Assembly: GCA_947069175.1 (NCBI GenBank)
Contig: CAMTDV010000012.1
Span: 34,504,341-34,568,340 of the forward strand
From: Scalesia atractyloides
Lineage: Eukaryota; Streptophyta; Magnoliopsida; Asterales; Asteraceae
Direction of reading: 5' to 3'
Length of the DNA: 64,000 nucleotides
The notes beneath the pieces are model-generated. The model made no database searches, was not told the origin of the DNA, and saw nothing but the letters and a program-made list of their open reading frames with translations. Made by a program: the position numbers and the translations under genes. Of this stretch, positions 32,793-46,000 are shown in pieces (position 1 is the first letter of the stretch; every line of letters begins with the position of its first letter).

Positions 32793-34256
32793 ATGTTATG
32801 TATCCATGCAAACAAATACTTACGTAAGAAATACTTCGCCTTTCTTGTCCACATTATGGAAAATAAGGACAAGGGTCTAAGCGTGAGTGATATTCCCGTT
32901 GTTTGCAATTTCCCTGACATCTTTCCAGAGGATCTTCCTGGTCCTCCTCATCCTCCTCGTTCTGTTGACTTCCGTATCGACCTCATTCCTGGTGCAACTC
33001 CTATCGCTAAATCCCCTTATCGGCTAGCACCCTCGGAAATGCAAGAGCTATCTAGCCAACTTCAAGAACTTCTTAATAAAGGCTTCACACGCCATTGTAC
33101 TTCTCCTTGGGGCGCTCCTGTTCTATTCGTCAAAAAGAAAGATGGAACTTTTCGGATGTGCATTGATTATCGTGAGCTCAATAAGCTTACAGTAAAAAAC
33201 CGATACCTTCTTCCACGAACTAACGATCTCTTCGATCAACTTCAAGGTGCGACCTGCTTCTTGAAAAACGATCTTCGTTCTGGTTATCATCAACTTTGAT
33301 TCCTCGAATAAAATATACCCAAAACCACATTTCGTACACATTATGGGCATTACGAGTTCGTGTTATGCCTTTTGGATTAACCAACGCACCTGCGGTTTTC
33401 ATGGACTTGATGAACCGCGTACGTAAGCCTTACCTCGACCGTTTTGTGATCGTCTTCATCGATGATATTCTTATCTACTCCAAGACACAAGAAGAGCACG
33501 AGCGACACTTGAGTCTTATCCTCCAGCTTTTACGTACATCTTTACGGGCCAAATTCTCCAAGTATGAATTTTGGCTAAAAGAGGTTCAATTCCTTGGTCA
33601 TGTCGTCAACGAACTCGGTATTCATGTTGACCCTGCAAAAATCGAAGCTGTGAAGAATTGGATTGCTCCTACGTCTCTGCCTGAAATTCGTTCGTTTCTC
33701 GGTTTCGCTAGTTACTATCATAGCTTCATCTCAAACTTTTCCAAGATTGTGGTCCCTCTCACCTCCTTGACCCAAAAGGATAAGCCTTTTGTTTGGGGTT
33801 CTGAACAAGAGGAGTCCTTCCAAACCCTCAAGGACATGCTTTGTAATGCTTCGATCCTCACACTTCCCGATGGAAACGACAACTTCGTCATGTATTGCGA
33901 CGCCTCAAACAAGGTCTTGGTGGCGTTCTTATGCAACGGACAAGGTTATCGCTTATGAGTCTAGAAAAGTCAAAATCCATGAGAAGAACTATACTACGCA
34001 CGACCTTGAACTTGGAGCAGTTATTTTTGCATTGAAGATTTGGCGACACTACCTTTATGGTACTAAGTGTACGGTCTTCACCGACCATAAGAGCCTTCAA
34101 CACATCTTCAATCAAAAGGAACTCAATATGCGTCAACGTCGTTGGGTAGAAAATTTAAACAACTACGACTTTGATATTCGCTACCACCCTGGCAAGGCGA
34201 ATGTTGTAGCCGATGCACTTAGTCGGAAAACTCATGTTAATAGTATCCGTTGCTAC
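32793..34256 (+). pseudogene. E5 reverse transcriptase and RNase H
   Basis: 32793-33299 carries the start of the reverse transcriptase (IPVVCNFPDIFPEDLPG, APVLFVKKKDGTFRMCIDYR). A frame break near 33297 follows. 33296-33958 carries VMPFGLTNAPAVFMDLMNR and the catalytic FIDDILIYS, then a further frame break near 33915. 33789-34259 carries RNase H (HDLELGAVIFALKIWRHYLYG; ADALSRK). An inactive relic. Confidence 0.8.
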
Positions 34257-35180
34257 TAAACTTTGGGAAAGCTTCATGAGCTGATTCGCAAGCGCAATAC
34301 TCAACCATTAATGAGGGTAACCTCGATAATGAGTTGAAGTGTGGTGTCGAAAATCAACTCGTATCCAAACCCAATGGCATCCTTTACTATCTCGACCGTG
34401 TCTGGATTCCGAACCGTGACAACCTTCATGACTTCTTGACGCGAGAAGCTCATAAGTCCGATATTTTATTCATCCTGGCCTGATAAGATGTACTAAGACT
34501 TTCGTACGTCTTACTGGTGGCGTGGCATGAAGAAAGATATCGCCTTCTACGTTTCAAAATGCCTTACTTGTTCCAAGGTAAAGGCCAAACATCAACGTCC
34601 CTCTAGCTTAATCGAACAACCAGAGAATCCTATTTGGAAATGGGAAAGCATTGCTATGGACTTTATTACCAAACTCCCTCGCACATCGTTTGGTCACGAT
34701 AGTATTTGGGTTATCATTGACCGTTTGACCAAATCCGCTCATTTCCTTCCCATACGTGAAGATTACAAAGTCGAGAAATTGGCTCATATCTACACGGATG
34801 AAATCATTTGTCGTCATGGTATTCCCATCGACATCATCTCGGACCGTGATGGTCGTTTCACCTGTCGTCTTTGGCAAATGTTTCAAAAAGCTCTTCATAC
34901 TCACCTCAACCTTAGTACCACTTTCCATCTTCAGTCTGATGGTCAAACCGAGCGTACTATCCAAACTCTAGAGGATATGTTTCATTCTTGCGTAATCAAT
35001 TTTGGTGGCAACTGGGATATGCACTTGCCTTTGATCGAATTCTTGTACAATAACAGTTATCACGCGAATATTCAAATGGCACCTTCGAGGCATTGTGTTG
35101 TCGTAAGTGCTGATTTCCTCTTTGTTGGCACGAGATCGTGGAAGCTCAAATCACTGGTCCCGATCTTATATAAGAGATGA
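34257..35180 (+). pseudogene. E5 integrase
   Basis: Zinc-finger cysteines CLTCSKVK near 34560, first Asp in MDFITKLPRTS, second Asp in IISDRDGRF, Glu in TERTIQTLEDM. Upstream (34260-34526) the linker and zinc-finger histidines are in broken frames. The frame after 35080 departs from the family (RHCVVVSADFLFV). Confidence 0.8.
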
Positions 35181-35690
35181 CGGACAAGATCTTGCAGATT
35201 CAAGATAACTTTCTCAAAGCCAAGAGCCGAAAAAAGAGTTACGCCGACAAAAGATGCAAACCCTTGGAATTCAACGTAGGTGACTTTGTACTTCTCAAGG
35301 TATCCCCTTGGAAGGGTGTAGTTCGATTTGGTAAGAAAGGAAAACTCGCTCCTTGCTTTGTAGGTCCTTTCAAGATTCTCCAAAGGATTGGAAAGGTAGC
35401 ATATCGACTAGATTTACCTAAAGAACAAAACAACATTCACCCAACATTCATGTTTCAAATCTCAAGAAGTGCCTAGCTGAAGAAGGACTCTAAGTCCCAC
35501 TTGAAGATCTTCAAATCAACGAAACCTTGCACTTCGTGGAAAGACCTGTCGAGATCATGGATCGAGGGACTAAGCAATTAAGGCGCAGTCGAATTCCTAT
35601 CGTAAAGGTTCGATGGGAAGGAAAGCATGGCGCTGAGTTTACTTGGGAACTCGAAAGTGATATGAAAGACTAAGTACCCACATCTGTTCG
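35177..35690 (+). pseudogene. E5 integrase C-terminus and chromodomain
   Basis: 35177-35476 encodes the GPY/F-type domain (FNVGDFVLLKVSPWKG; GPFKILQRIGKVAY). After a frame break near 35455 a chromodomain follows (LHFVERPVEIMDR; RIPIVKVRWEGKHG; EFTWELESD), ending at a stop near 35670. Confidence 0.8.
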
Positions 35691-35745
35691 TTACACCTTC
35701 CCCTTAAATAAATTTTGGGACGAAATTACCTAAAGTATGGGAGAA

Positions 35746-37916
35746 TGTAACGCCTCGCTTTTGTACTTTCCTTATTTAGAAAATGTAAATCGTATTCCTA
35801 TTTATGGAAACTTGTCTTTTTCGTATTTCAGCTTTCAATCTTGTAATCCAACAGTTTGATCATGATGAAAATGCATTTTTATTAACACTTATTCATACAT
35901 AAATACGTAATATTTAATCACTCTCGAATGCATGCGTTTTATGCGAAACATATTTATACTTGAGAAACAAAGTTTATTCTAAAATTTTTTTTATCTGACC
36001 ATAACCTACGGCAGAGGACCGTAGGTTACGGTCCGAAGCTGCGGGAAATGGTCCTAAAGCGTGAATTTTCAACCTTTTCCTCCCATTTTCATCACCAATC
36101 ACCTCCTCACCCTTTTAACATTAACCCTAACCCATTTCCTTATAAATAGAAGCCTCCCCTCTTCCATTTTCACTTTACAAACACTTAATCACTTTCAAAA
36201 CACTCCAAAACATCCATAAATTCTGAGTTCTTGGCAAAATTGTTCAAGTGAAAAAGTGACTTCAAACTCACTTCTCTTCATCTCTTCTTCACCAAATCTT
36301 CCTCTACAAAGCTTGGATTACCTCTAGGATTGTTTCCACAGGTTTTCCATGGAAAACCAAGGTGGAACATCACCATCTTAAGGTCCAAACTTTCTATTTT
36401 GGAAGATGAACTTGTGAACTCTATTTTAACTTGTTTTCTCTAAACAAACTTGTGCTACTTGTGCATCTCATCAAACCCATGGTTAGTAAGCTAATCCAAG
36501 GTTGTTTCATACAAATTAGGAGGTGTAAAATACCTCCAAACTTTCTGTTTTGTAAACGGTTTTAACCCACAAGTGTTGGAACCATCCAAGCTTGACAATG
36601 CTTGTGTTTTGGTAAAGGTGTGATTACTTGGAAGCCTTAGCTATCCTACCTTCAATCCACCACCTCACTTGATGATTTGTCCCTAGAATATTATGCACCT
36701 TACTTTTCCGTTTTAACTTGTTCATGACCATCCTTGTTGTCCTTGTGACAACTTGTGCATTGGTGAACATACGAAAAAGGTTAAAGGAAGGTTATCCTTC
36801 TACCTCCATGCATGACTTCTATGAACTTCCATGATAAACTTGATATACTTATTACTTATATTATATGTAGAATATATATATAACACACACACACACTAAC
36901 CGAACCCTTGATGATAATCGAAGGATTGTCCGTCATGGTACTAAGTTACATCACCTAAGTACTTAACTTCTCGTTACGATTCTAATGGGTATCTTAACCA
37001 ATGAAAACACATCGACCCAAATGGGATTTGTAGTGTCAAAAACGAGTATTAAGTCTAGATGATTATTTTCTCGTATACATACTTTGGAATATTAAAATTT
37101 CTAATCCTCCGTTATCATCCGAAAACTTATACACCTACGTTTCCTCATGTAGGGTAACTCGGTGTCCTACCTTCAAACAACCAACTCTTCACGGAATTAC
37201 CAACTGAAAACCTGCAAAACCATGAGTACTACTTGACCCATTTAACCTTTTTACACAATTTGGGTTGTAACATGTTAACTTACCAAATACCCAAATACAC
37301 ACACATACTTTATACACTCAATCCATTATACATGCTTATTGTTATGCTTAGGTTCATGCTAGATACATACATTCTTCTTGTCATTAACTTAGCTAGCCCG
37401 AACTTAACATATATAGCGCTATAGGAGTAGCACCCCGTCTGTCGGGGTATTGTTACGCTTATTTCTTATTCCTAAATAGTCTTGTTACTTTTGTGCGAGG
37501 GACACTCAATTCTTGTGGACACTTGGGTTTGACATTTAGTATTGCATGCTAGCTTACCTTGTATACAATTGACATGTGGGATTTGAGCGAACTCTTTTAT
37601 ACTTATGCTATGTAATTTAATACTTGTGTACTCGCCATTGCTTTTGTATTGAATCATATTTTTAACATGTTGCAGGTTAAGGATGTTGAACATGACCAAA
37701 ACTTAGTAGGGACGCCATAGAAACGTACCTAGAATGTTAGGGTTTCATGTTGTAATATTGTTGAACTTGTTGTAATTGGTTTATGTTGTAGTTGACTATT
37801 TGAATTATGAAATGAAACAAGTTTTTGGATTTAATTTTGTCACAAATAGTGTTATGATGCCTCGAGCAATCTATTTCGTCTCACTCCGATGTTTCCACGA
37901 TCGGTTGGGGTGTACA
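35746..37916 (+). repeat. E5 3' LTR
   Basis: 2171 bp, with TATAAATA at 36141-36148. It carries an extra ~160 bp at about 37140-37300 (starting near TTTCCTCATGTAGGG, ending near CACACACATAC) that is absent from the 5' LTR. The distal end reads TGTACA where the 5' LTR has GTGACA. Confidence 0.9.
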
Positions 37917-39231
37917 TAGGGGTTTTAGTCAGGGGGTTTTATTGTATTAGGGATTTTTGATGTATTTTGCGATGTCTAGTGCCATATACTAACTTAACAT
38001 TGTTAAAAAATGTTAACTAGTCCATAAATTATGTCTAGTTCGTGTTCGGTTGTTTAACAGGTGCTAGATTCGTTATCGGATCCCTAAACGAAGGTTTAAG
38101 TAACTTGTAGGGATTTTAGGGATTTTTAAGCAAAAAAAAGTGTTTAATGAATTAAACTAGTTGTATGATGTTAAAATATTGTTAACTAGTTCATATGATG
38201 TGTCTGGTTGTGTCCGGGTGTTTGTTTCATTGTCGGATTGTTAAATCGTTAACTTTCAAGACTTGTATGGTATGAATGTTTTTGTGCCAAATTGATACTT
38301 CAACATCTTTTAAGTAGTGTATGATGTTTAATACTATTCCTGAATATTCCACAAGCTAGTGGATGCTGAATTTGCTAAATTATGTTGAATTGTCACTTAG
38401 TGTGTATTTCAGACAGTTTTCAGTGCATGTATTGTTTCCAGAAAGTGTTAGCATGAATCCTTGTTTTCCTACATGGGAGTTAATATACAGTTTATGTTGG
38501 ACTCCCATCTAAGTCCTAAATCGGCTATTTAGCTGAGTACTGAAGCTGTGCTGACACAGCTAGTCTACTAGTTGTTCCGATGCATTGTCTTAGGCTGTTT
38601 TTGAATTGTAACTACTAAATTGAATATTATGCATCATGTAATGTACTCAGTGAGTTTTCTAGGTGTATGCCATGTAATTCATGCAGTTCAGACATTCGAA
38701 ACACATAATTGTATACTATAAATCACTGTTTAAATGTACGAAAATTACCAGAAAATGACAGTTGTCCCAATACAAAGACAGAAACAAACTAAATCGATGT
38801 TGACCGAAATCCTACCGTAAAGCTAGATGAGCCCAATTAGTTGTGGTCAAATGCTAATGGAAGCACACAAAAAAAAGGAGAGGAGAAATCCTTCACCAAT
38901 CACTTACTAGCACACAATCTCTAGCATTTACAATCACATACTTACACGGAAGAAGAGCCTTTAGGATTATGATTGAAAAATCGCTAGACGCCCACTAGTC
39001 GGCCGATTGAGAAGTTGCTTGTACTTGGCCAAGGTGGAGGGTACTCGGGTAGTACTCGAACATATTAAATGAAATTAGTTTTGGGAAATTATATATATGT
39101 GTTCTAATATTTATAACAAAGTACACGAATATCAATATAAAGAATAAAAATACATATTAAAATAGTAAAGTATTTTAAAAATTGGTATTATTCTTTCAAA
39201 ATGACAGTAATTGTTTAATATAATACAAATA
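37917..39231. other. Non-coding sequence right of E5
   Basis: Starts with target duplication TAGGG. No gene recognised. A block at about 38800-38890 (TAAAGCTAGATGAGCCC ... AATGCTAATGGAAGCACA) recurs in diverged form at about 41985-42090. Confidence 0.45.
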
Positions 39232-39850
39232 GGGGAAATGCTATAAAAAACCAACATACTTTCTGTTTTTTCTCATAAAAGTCCTTCTGTTTTTTGCACT
39301 TAAAAAACAATATACTTTCTTTTTTGTCTCATAATAGTCCATATACAACTTTTTGCATATAAAAATCCCTCCAACTGTTAAATTTGAACAAAATTGTGGA
39401 TATATATATATTTTTAATTTTATAATATCACGTTAAAAATACTTGAGATGAATTAATGTTTTAAATTGGATATACCGCAAACCAAAGTTCTTCAATTTTT
39501 GTCTTTTCTTTTCCATTTTAAATTCAATAATTTTAAAAAAATAAATACGATAAAATAAAAATAAACGAGCGTGGATGACATAACTTAAATTTTTGTTAAA
39601 GTTTAACAATTTAAGGGACATGTATGATACACCCTAGAAAGTATGTTGGTTTTTTATGTATAAAAAGTTCTTAGGAGAATTTTATGAGACAAAAAAAAGA
39701 AAAGAAAGTATGTTAGTTTTTATGTAAAAAAAGTAGGACTTTTATGAGATAAAAAATAAAGTATGTTTGTTTTTTAAGTGCAAAAAAAACGTGAAAAGAC
39801 TTTTATGAAAAAAAATCTGAAAGTATGTTGGTTTTTTATGGTATTTGCCC
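39232..39850. mobile_element. Mutator-type MITE with 9-bp target duplication
   Basis: Ends read GGGGAAATGCTATAAAAAACC and, reverse-complemented, GGGCAAATACCATAAAAAACC, both continuing into AACATACTTTC. The flanks ATACAAATA (39223-39231) and ATATAAATA (39851-39859) match at 8 of 9. The 9-bp duplication and long terminal inverted repeats suit a Mutator-like non-autonomous element. Inside, several further copies of the AAAGTATGTTGGTTTTT / TTTTATGAGA words occur, so the repeat ends are amplified inward. Confidence 0.75.
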
Positions 39851-40204
39851 ATATAAATATGAATTTTGTTTTATTTTTTTAAAGTCAAACTCGGCATGAG
39901 TTGACCTACTAGATACAATTCTTGCCAAGGTTGATTGTGTTTGCTCGATTCCGAGTAATTAAGTAAAGTTGGAAAAAGTTATCTCGACAGCCTAATAGCG
40001 ATTATTTGGTAAGTACTCGACCTCAGAAACGTTGTTTTTATCTTAGATCGTTCATATTCTATTCTATATACATACGTTTTAACAATTGTAATTCGCCATC
40101 CGTTTTGGGCGGTTTTGCCACATGACAAATTATTATTGCTACTTTTTTTCCTTGCAGCACATATTATTTGTATTTATATATTTTTGTGATGAATTAACCA
40201 ATAA

Positions 40205-40330
40205 ATTAATCCGTAGTCTAGTGGTGTAAAGTTTCTACTAATCCATCACCAGCCCAGTTCAAACCATTGGGTCTGTTTATTTTATTTGTTTTTTTCTTTC
40301 TTCGTTTCTTATTTCTACTTTTTAATTCTC
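40205..40330 (+). mobile_element. SINE-like insertion with A and B boxes
   Basis: TAGTCTAGTGG at 40214-40224 fits the RNA polymerase III A-box consensus exactly, and GTTCAAACC at 40257-40265 fits the B box; spacing is 32 bp. A T-rich tail follows from 40275. Borders and target duplication were not resolved. Confidence 0.5.
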
Positions 40331-41430
40331 AATTTTTTGTTATCTTTTTAGTTTTCTTAATGTTTTTTTAGTTCTCTCATTTATACGTTACAAATTTTAA
40401 TATTTATCGTTATGTTAACGTCTTAAAATACTTTGCGTATTTTGATAGTAGGTACGGGGTATCCTGCGAAACGTGAGTTACCATACTAGTTTATAGAACA
40501 TTTACACTACCAAATAGGGCCGATTACACATATGGAAAAGTTGGAGACAAACACGAAAATAATGACAGGGACCTTGTTTGGGAAAGTTGCATGTCGTTCA
40601 AATCTGTATGTCAAAATTATTCAAATCTAACCAAGAAATACATTATTATTATTATAAGAAAATGAATAATGTTTTTTTTCCTATAATCAATTTCGTCATT
40701 GTAAACTTTTTCATTTAAAACCTATATAGTTTAATTATTGTATTATCTTTCTTTTACTTTAACTAAATAAATTATTTTCTACCACTAAATAGTTCTTTTA
40801 GCGAATACGTTAATACCGTTTTAGACATATTTTTTAACTTACTTTTTCTTTTACTTTAACCAAATTACTTTTTTACCCCTAAATAGTTTTTTAACGAACA
40901 CTATAATATCGTTTTAGACATATTTTTGAAATTTTATTTTTCTTTGCTATGACGAGTTTGGCGAAGGTTTTTTTAGTTTAGTTTTTTAACGAACGCGTCG
41001 ATAATCTTTTGAACACATTTTTTAACTTTTCTTTTTCTTTGCTATAAGGAGTGCGCGGAAACCGACCGAGTGTCTATCATTTTCTTTTTCGTCTACTTTT
41101 CTTTTACCTTTTTTGTTTACTATATTGTTTTACATTTTCTTATTATTTTGATGTTCAGAGCCGAGTTATGATGCAAATAGCATAACACATTTAGATATCA
41201 TTTTATTTAATTTTGCAAATTTATTTATTGGTTGTTATGGCATGCTATACGTTCTGAATTCCAATCGTGCCACTACGCAACGCACGAGTAACTACGACCC
41301 GAGTTATTATTGTAAAAAGGGGTGTTATGAATAGTAAACTTGTTTTAGGTATTTATTTAATCTTTTTATTAATAATCAAATTACGATTTTAAAGTATATT
41401 TATATAACTTTTTTGATAACTAGAGTTAAA
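40331..41430. repeat. Degenerate tandem repeats, non-coding
   Basis: At about 40740-41050, three diverged copies of a ~115-bp unit carry TTTCTTTTACTTTAAC, TTTTTTAACGAACR and ATCGTTTTAGACATATTTTT. Otherwise AT-rich with no gene. Confidence 0.55.
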
Positions 41431-41790
41431 AATAAGCCCGTGCGATGCGGCGTTTTATACGGTTTCGTTACCGTACTGGGTACCAAAAAGTACTATATTA
41501 CGAATACAACTTAATTTTCAACGAACTTTTTTCCTCCATGTTAAGAAAATATAAAAACGAATACCGTATCCCTATTGATGTTCAAAGGGTACCAGTTTCG
41601 TTGCTCATGGTAAAGTTAAAGTTATTGTATCAGGCACCAAAAAATACTATATTGCGGATACACCTTAATTTTCAACGAACTTTTTGCCTCCATGTTAAGA
41701 AAACATAAAAACAAATATGGTACCAATAACGATGTTCAAAGGGTATCAGTTTTGTTCCTTCCAGTAAAGAAAAAAATTAAAATACATATA
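41431..41790. repeat. Two tandem ~156-bp repeats
   Basis: Copies from about 41481 and 41637 share ACCAAAAARTACTATATT, TTAATTTTCAACGAACTTTTT and CCTCCATGTTAAGAAAA. The preceding CCCGTGCGATGCGGC is a phrase common at ends of plant Helitron-like or MITE repeats. The open frames here follow the repeat and are not credible genes. Confidence 0.6.
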
Positions 41791-43020
41791 ACATGTTCGA
41801 ATAAAATTACAAGCAAAATAACAAAAAGATGTTATATTAACAAAATAACAAATAAAATTATTTATAATAATTATCTTATAAAGAAAAACCAAAAGTTAAG
41901 AAAAGTAAAATAAAGATAAGATATTCATAAAATTAAAAGTTTTCGCTTGTTGTAAATTAGGTGTGGATGTTATACGAAGTGTCTAAATCGAACCAAATCG
42001 ATAATCACCTTGATCCTGCCATGAAGCTCGATGAATCCCACCAGTTATAATCAAATGCTAATGGAAGCACATAAAAAAAGAGAGAATACCTTGAGTGATC
42101 TTAATTTAAGACTTAAGTATATTTATATAAAATTTTAATAATATTTAAGGTATCTTTTATCATTACTCTATATAACATTTTACGTTTGCTTTTAGGAACA
42201 GTTCCTGTTTGCTAGTTTTTCTCACCTACATCTGCCGTGATCTTATGTTCTTGGTCTTGCATTTTAGACAGCACAGTGGAGAGAAGTGAGAGACAAGAGA
42301 GAGAGAGAGAGAGCAGAAATCCGTCTTCGCCTGCGGTTTGTTAGTTCGTAGGCAAGAGAGCCACCGTCACCGTCGGTACACTTCCAGGTTGTCCACACCG
42401 CCATCTTTGTACACTCACAGGTCGTACACCCGCCATCTTTAGTTCCGCACCTCTTATACTATCGGTTACCATCGCTTGCTTTCGGCACCGACTTCATCCC
42501 CCGTATCCGCTAACCTCCGTCGTCACCACAACCACCATCGCTCGCCACCTACAAAACCCCCTAATCGAACACTAGGGCATCAGAATGACCTTCATTCGAA
42601 GACCCAATCGAACACCCGTCGGCAATTCCGCGTGTGGATCGCTCTTCACCAGGACCGCAAGGTCTTTTACTTTTAATTCCTTTCTTTTCATTTGTCTATC
42701 TATATCCTATTATTATAGTTTTAAATTAGGTTTAGCGTTATTTACTCTTGATTAATTGCGTGTGGAATACTGGAATCTGAAAGCGCTCGATAAGAAAAAC
42801 AATCAGTCGAATTGAATTTGATGTTTGGAGTAAGAATCGTTGTTTGCTTTCCATTTTATTTTTTAAAAAGGGTTCAAATTTGTACCAAATTTCCTTCTAT
42901 TTTAATCCCTAGAGTTGAATTGCATTATCCTAAACAGAATGCTAATGAATATGAAATACTTGGAGCTGGTTTTATTGTGTTCGTTGTAAATAACTCTAGT
43001 GTGCCTATTTATGTGCTAAA
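41791..43020. other. Non-coding, possible leader-like stretch
   Basis: A GA microsatellite (42296-42314) is followed by CT/CG-rich sequence resembling a 5' UTR, with a 66-codon frame at 42476-42676 of low-complexity His/Pro/Arg composition. No downstream exon was recognised, so no gene is called. Confidence 0.35.
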
Positions 43021-46000
43021 AGTAGTTTAATAAAAACAAACTAAATTAACCTAAACTAGACACAAAGTAATACTCTAGACTCTCTAAAACTCGACTAAAC
43101 TACTAATCAGCAAGTGAACCGATCGACTCTAGTAAAGCTAAGTAAGACCGGATATCGAACCACGAGACTCTATTTAACTACGTTAACGACTCTATTTAGC
43201 CTGACACGGACGTGACACTAATTGTTTTTATGTTTGGGGGGGGGGGTGTTCAACAAAACCTAAATTGCAATTAAATTAAATATTAATTAACTAAGACATA
43301 CAAACACGACTTGGAACTAAGATTGAACTTAGAGATGATAAAGGACTAATTAAGTTGGAATCCCACTTGCTATCAAATGGCTTTCTATCGGATACTAACG
43401 TGATATGGAACTGGGATCTTTAAGTGCTAAACCCTAAGGGAAACCGAATAGGACTCCCAACCCTTCTCGGGGAGAAACCTATGGAACTCTAAAAGATTGT
43501 TACGAATACCGGTTAACTAGACTCCCCTACGGTTATCTAACTTTCTTGAGAAGTGCCCTAAAGTGATTAACTACCTCACAGCGGAAAGTCTAAGGCGACT
43601 AAGGACCCGATTTGGTTTATTAGACAAGGTAATGGCAAGGAAACTAAAACCGGCTTTTTACAAAACCTAATCCTAGCAATTTACCAACCTAGACCTATTA
43701 ATAACCTAGCACTTCATTGAGTGCATTTTTGGCTCTTTGTTGACATAGTAAGGCGGGAAGGCATGAGCAAGCCGTTAGTAGAATATCAAAATCAAATTAA
43801 ATCTTGTATATTGTTTCTGTGATTTATTGGCCAATTCACCAAAAGATCACCCAAACCCGCAAGGACCTAATAATCAACACAACCTCATTATATGAAAGAC
43901 ATCCATTAGAATTTATGTGAAACAATAAACAATCAATACTCAAATCAAGATATGCAGACACACCAAATCAAAGAACCAAAGTCTTTTACTTTTCAAAGAA
44001 AATCATTATCGAACATTAGAAACCAATAAAAATCCGAACTTTAGCAAGTTTTCTGTAAGACGCTTACTTAATTAACTGGAATTTTATAAAATTTAGCATT
44101 TAAATATATAACTGCAAACACACGTCCGTTCATATTTTCGATTTTCATAAAACTATACAAACATTAAAACATTTCAACATGTTATCGTTGTTTCGTTAGT
44201 AACAACTAAACAAAATGCGGAAGCTTGAGCTTTGATCGTGTTCGATTGTTCGTTGAGCTCGATCGTCATCCGGTGCTTCAAACCATTACCTATATTTCAT
44301 AAATTATGGAATACGTTAGTTATAAGGAGTGTATAACATAACCAATAGTCCTGAATACCAAAAACAACGCAAAGCTATATTTTTTCTAAACACTCACCGT
44401 AAGCACGGCTCTGCGTCGTAACTTACGGCCTGCATATTCAGTTTCGTAGAGCAACACTCTACCGTTAGCTACGATAGGCCACTGTAGCTTATGGTGGGTT
44501 GCTGCAGAATTTCTCAAGTTTGCCGTTTTCAATACATAATCGTCCGTATCTTCTTAAATACTCATTAATTTAGCATGAAACTTGTTCTTATTTGATCGTA
44601 AAATGTTTGCCTACGTTTTTACCCTGAAATCCTTAACTCGGATTCATTAGTTTTATGAATTACGTAACCATTACCCGGTTTATACGCATAGTCCCTTTGA
44701 CCTGTTAAGGGATTTAAGAATTTAAGCTTAAATCTCGCTCCTTCATACCTTACCTCCTATTTCCACTCTAAGACTTCTATTTGTCCTCCACCACAACTAT
44801 ATTTGTGATGGATTTCTTATAGTACAATCATATATTCCAACTTTTACCCTTCGGTTTGACAATTTACGAAAAAGACCCGTTAAAAGACATTAAACCAAAA
44901 AGGCTTACGCCTATCACTTTTATACATCCGGTAGGGTCTATCTTATTATCGAACTCATTAATAATCTGCCATTAATGATTGTTTACCTGATTCATCGTCC
45001 GGGGAGTCAATTTTAGTCCTTTAACTACGAAGGACATTTAAAGACCTTTTTCTTAACCAGGCAAACACCTTTAACCCATATTCCATTTAAAATTCATTAT
45101 GTTCTTAAAAACATATAGGTCTCCCATCGTTTAATGTTATAAACTCACTCAAATGCACTTTTCGCTATAAGCTTATCTTTGGCTCTAATGGGCGTTTTAC
45201 CCAAACACTAGATATATCTCGCTTGAGGTGATCTAGTGTTCACCCTTAACTCGACTAACTTTAGTTGTACCGCAAACCCTCATCGAGAGCATGACCACTA
45301 CACATACTTGGCTCGGGTCATAGTATTGACCCGTTTTACTACCTTGCATTATAGTTGCTAACTAAAAGCATCGCAAGCATACACTATTCTTCTTATGAGC
45401 ACAAAACTCAACAAGCATCCATTATCATTAATGTCAAATGGTGATAACATCGCCATTTGATCCGTTTAATCTAAATGACCATTTACCCACCTGTTGACTT
45501 AATTTTATTCGTTTTACTCATTATGACTTACGCCATAAGGTAACTTTTCAAAACTCCTTGTTTATTCATCATCACATGATCAAATTACCATTTTACCCTT
45601 TTTACCATCAAATATGGTTTCTTATCATTTTCACTTATTCCGACCCGTATCGATTCACGTCGGAACGTCATATTTCAAAGACTCCTTTCAATTACTAGAT
45701 AACCTTATTCTTAATCAATACATAAGTAGATGGTCTACTTAAAAGATGTAAGCTTTACTCACCTTGCATCCGATTATGCTTTTTCCCACGTACTTGATCT
45801 GTTTGACCCGCTTCTTCCCAAGCTTCCACCTAGCTTATCAAGCGTCAAACTATCATTTGTCATTCGCAAGATGGTTAGATTAGTCACCGTTTAACATGAT
45901 TATCCCACCTTACGCATTTTAAATCAAAATTATCATCTGATCTTATTATAGGTCAGTTTGACTTTTAAAAGTCAAATGCTTATAAACATATGCAAATGCA

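Larger units (their letters stand above)
28168..37916 (+). mobile_element. E5: complete Tekay-type Ty3/gypsy element, degenerate
   Basis: LTRs at 28168-30180 and 35746-37916, TGTAACGCC..ACA, with TAGGG duplicated at 28163-28167 and 37917-37921. The primer binding site TGGTATCAGAGCC (initiator Met tRNA) is at 30184-30196, and the purine-rich AAGTATGGGAGAA is at 35733-35745. Order: 0.9 kb leader, gag with zinc knuckles, protease, reverse transcriptase, RNase H, integrase, chromodomain. All coding parts are split over several frames with stops. The domain order and the chromodomain (FVERPVEIMDR...RIPIVKVRWEG) indicate the Tekay/Del clade of chromoviruses. Confidence 0.9.

Noticed and set aside
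41445..41913. Two adjacent open frames
   Set aside because: They follow the 156-bp tandem repeat and end with it; no family resemblance.
42476..42676. 66-codon frame as a first exon
   Set aside because: Leader-like context is suggestive, but no downstream exon or domain could be found.
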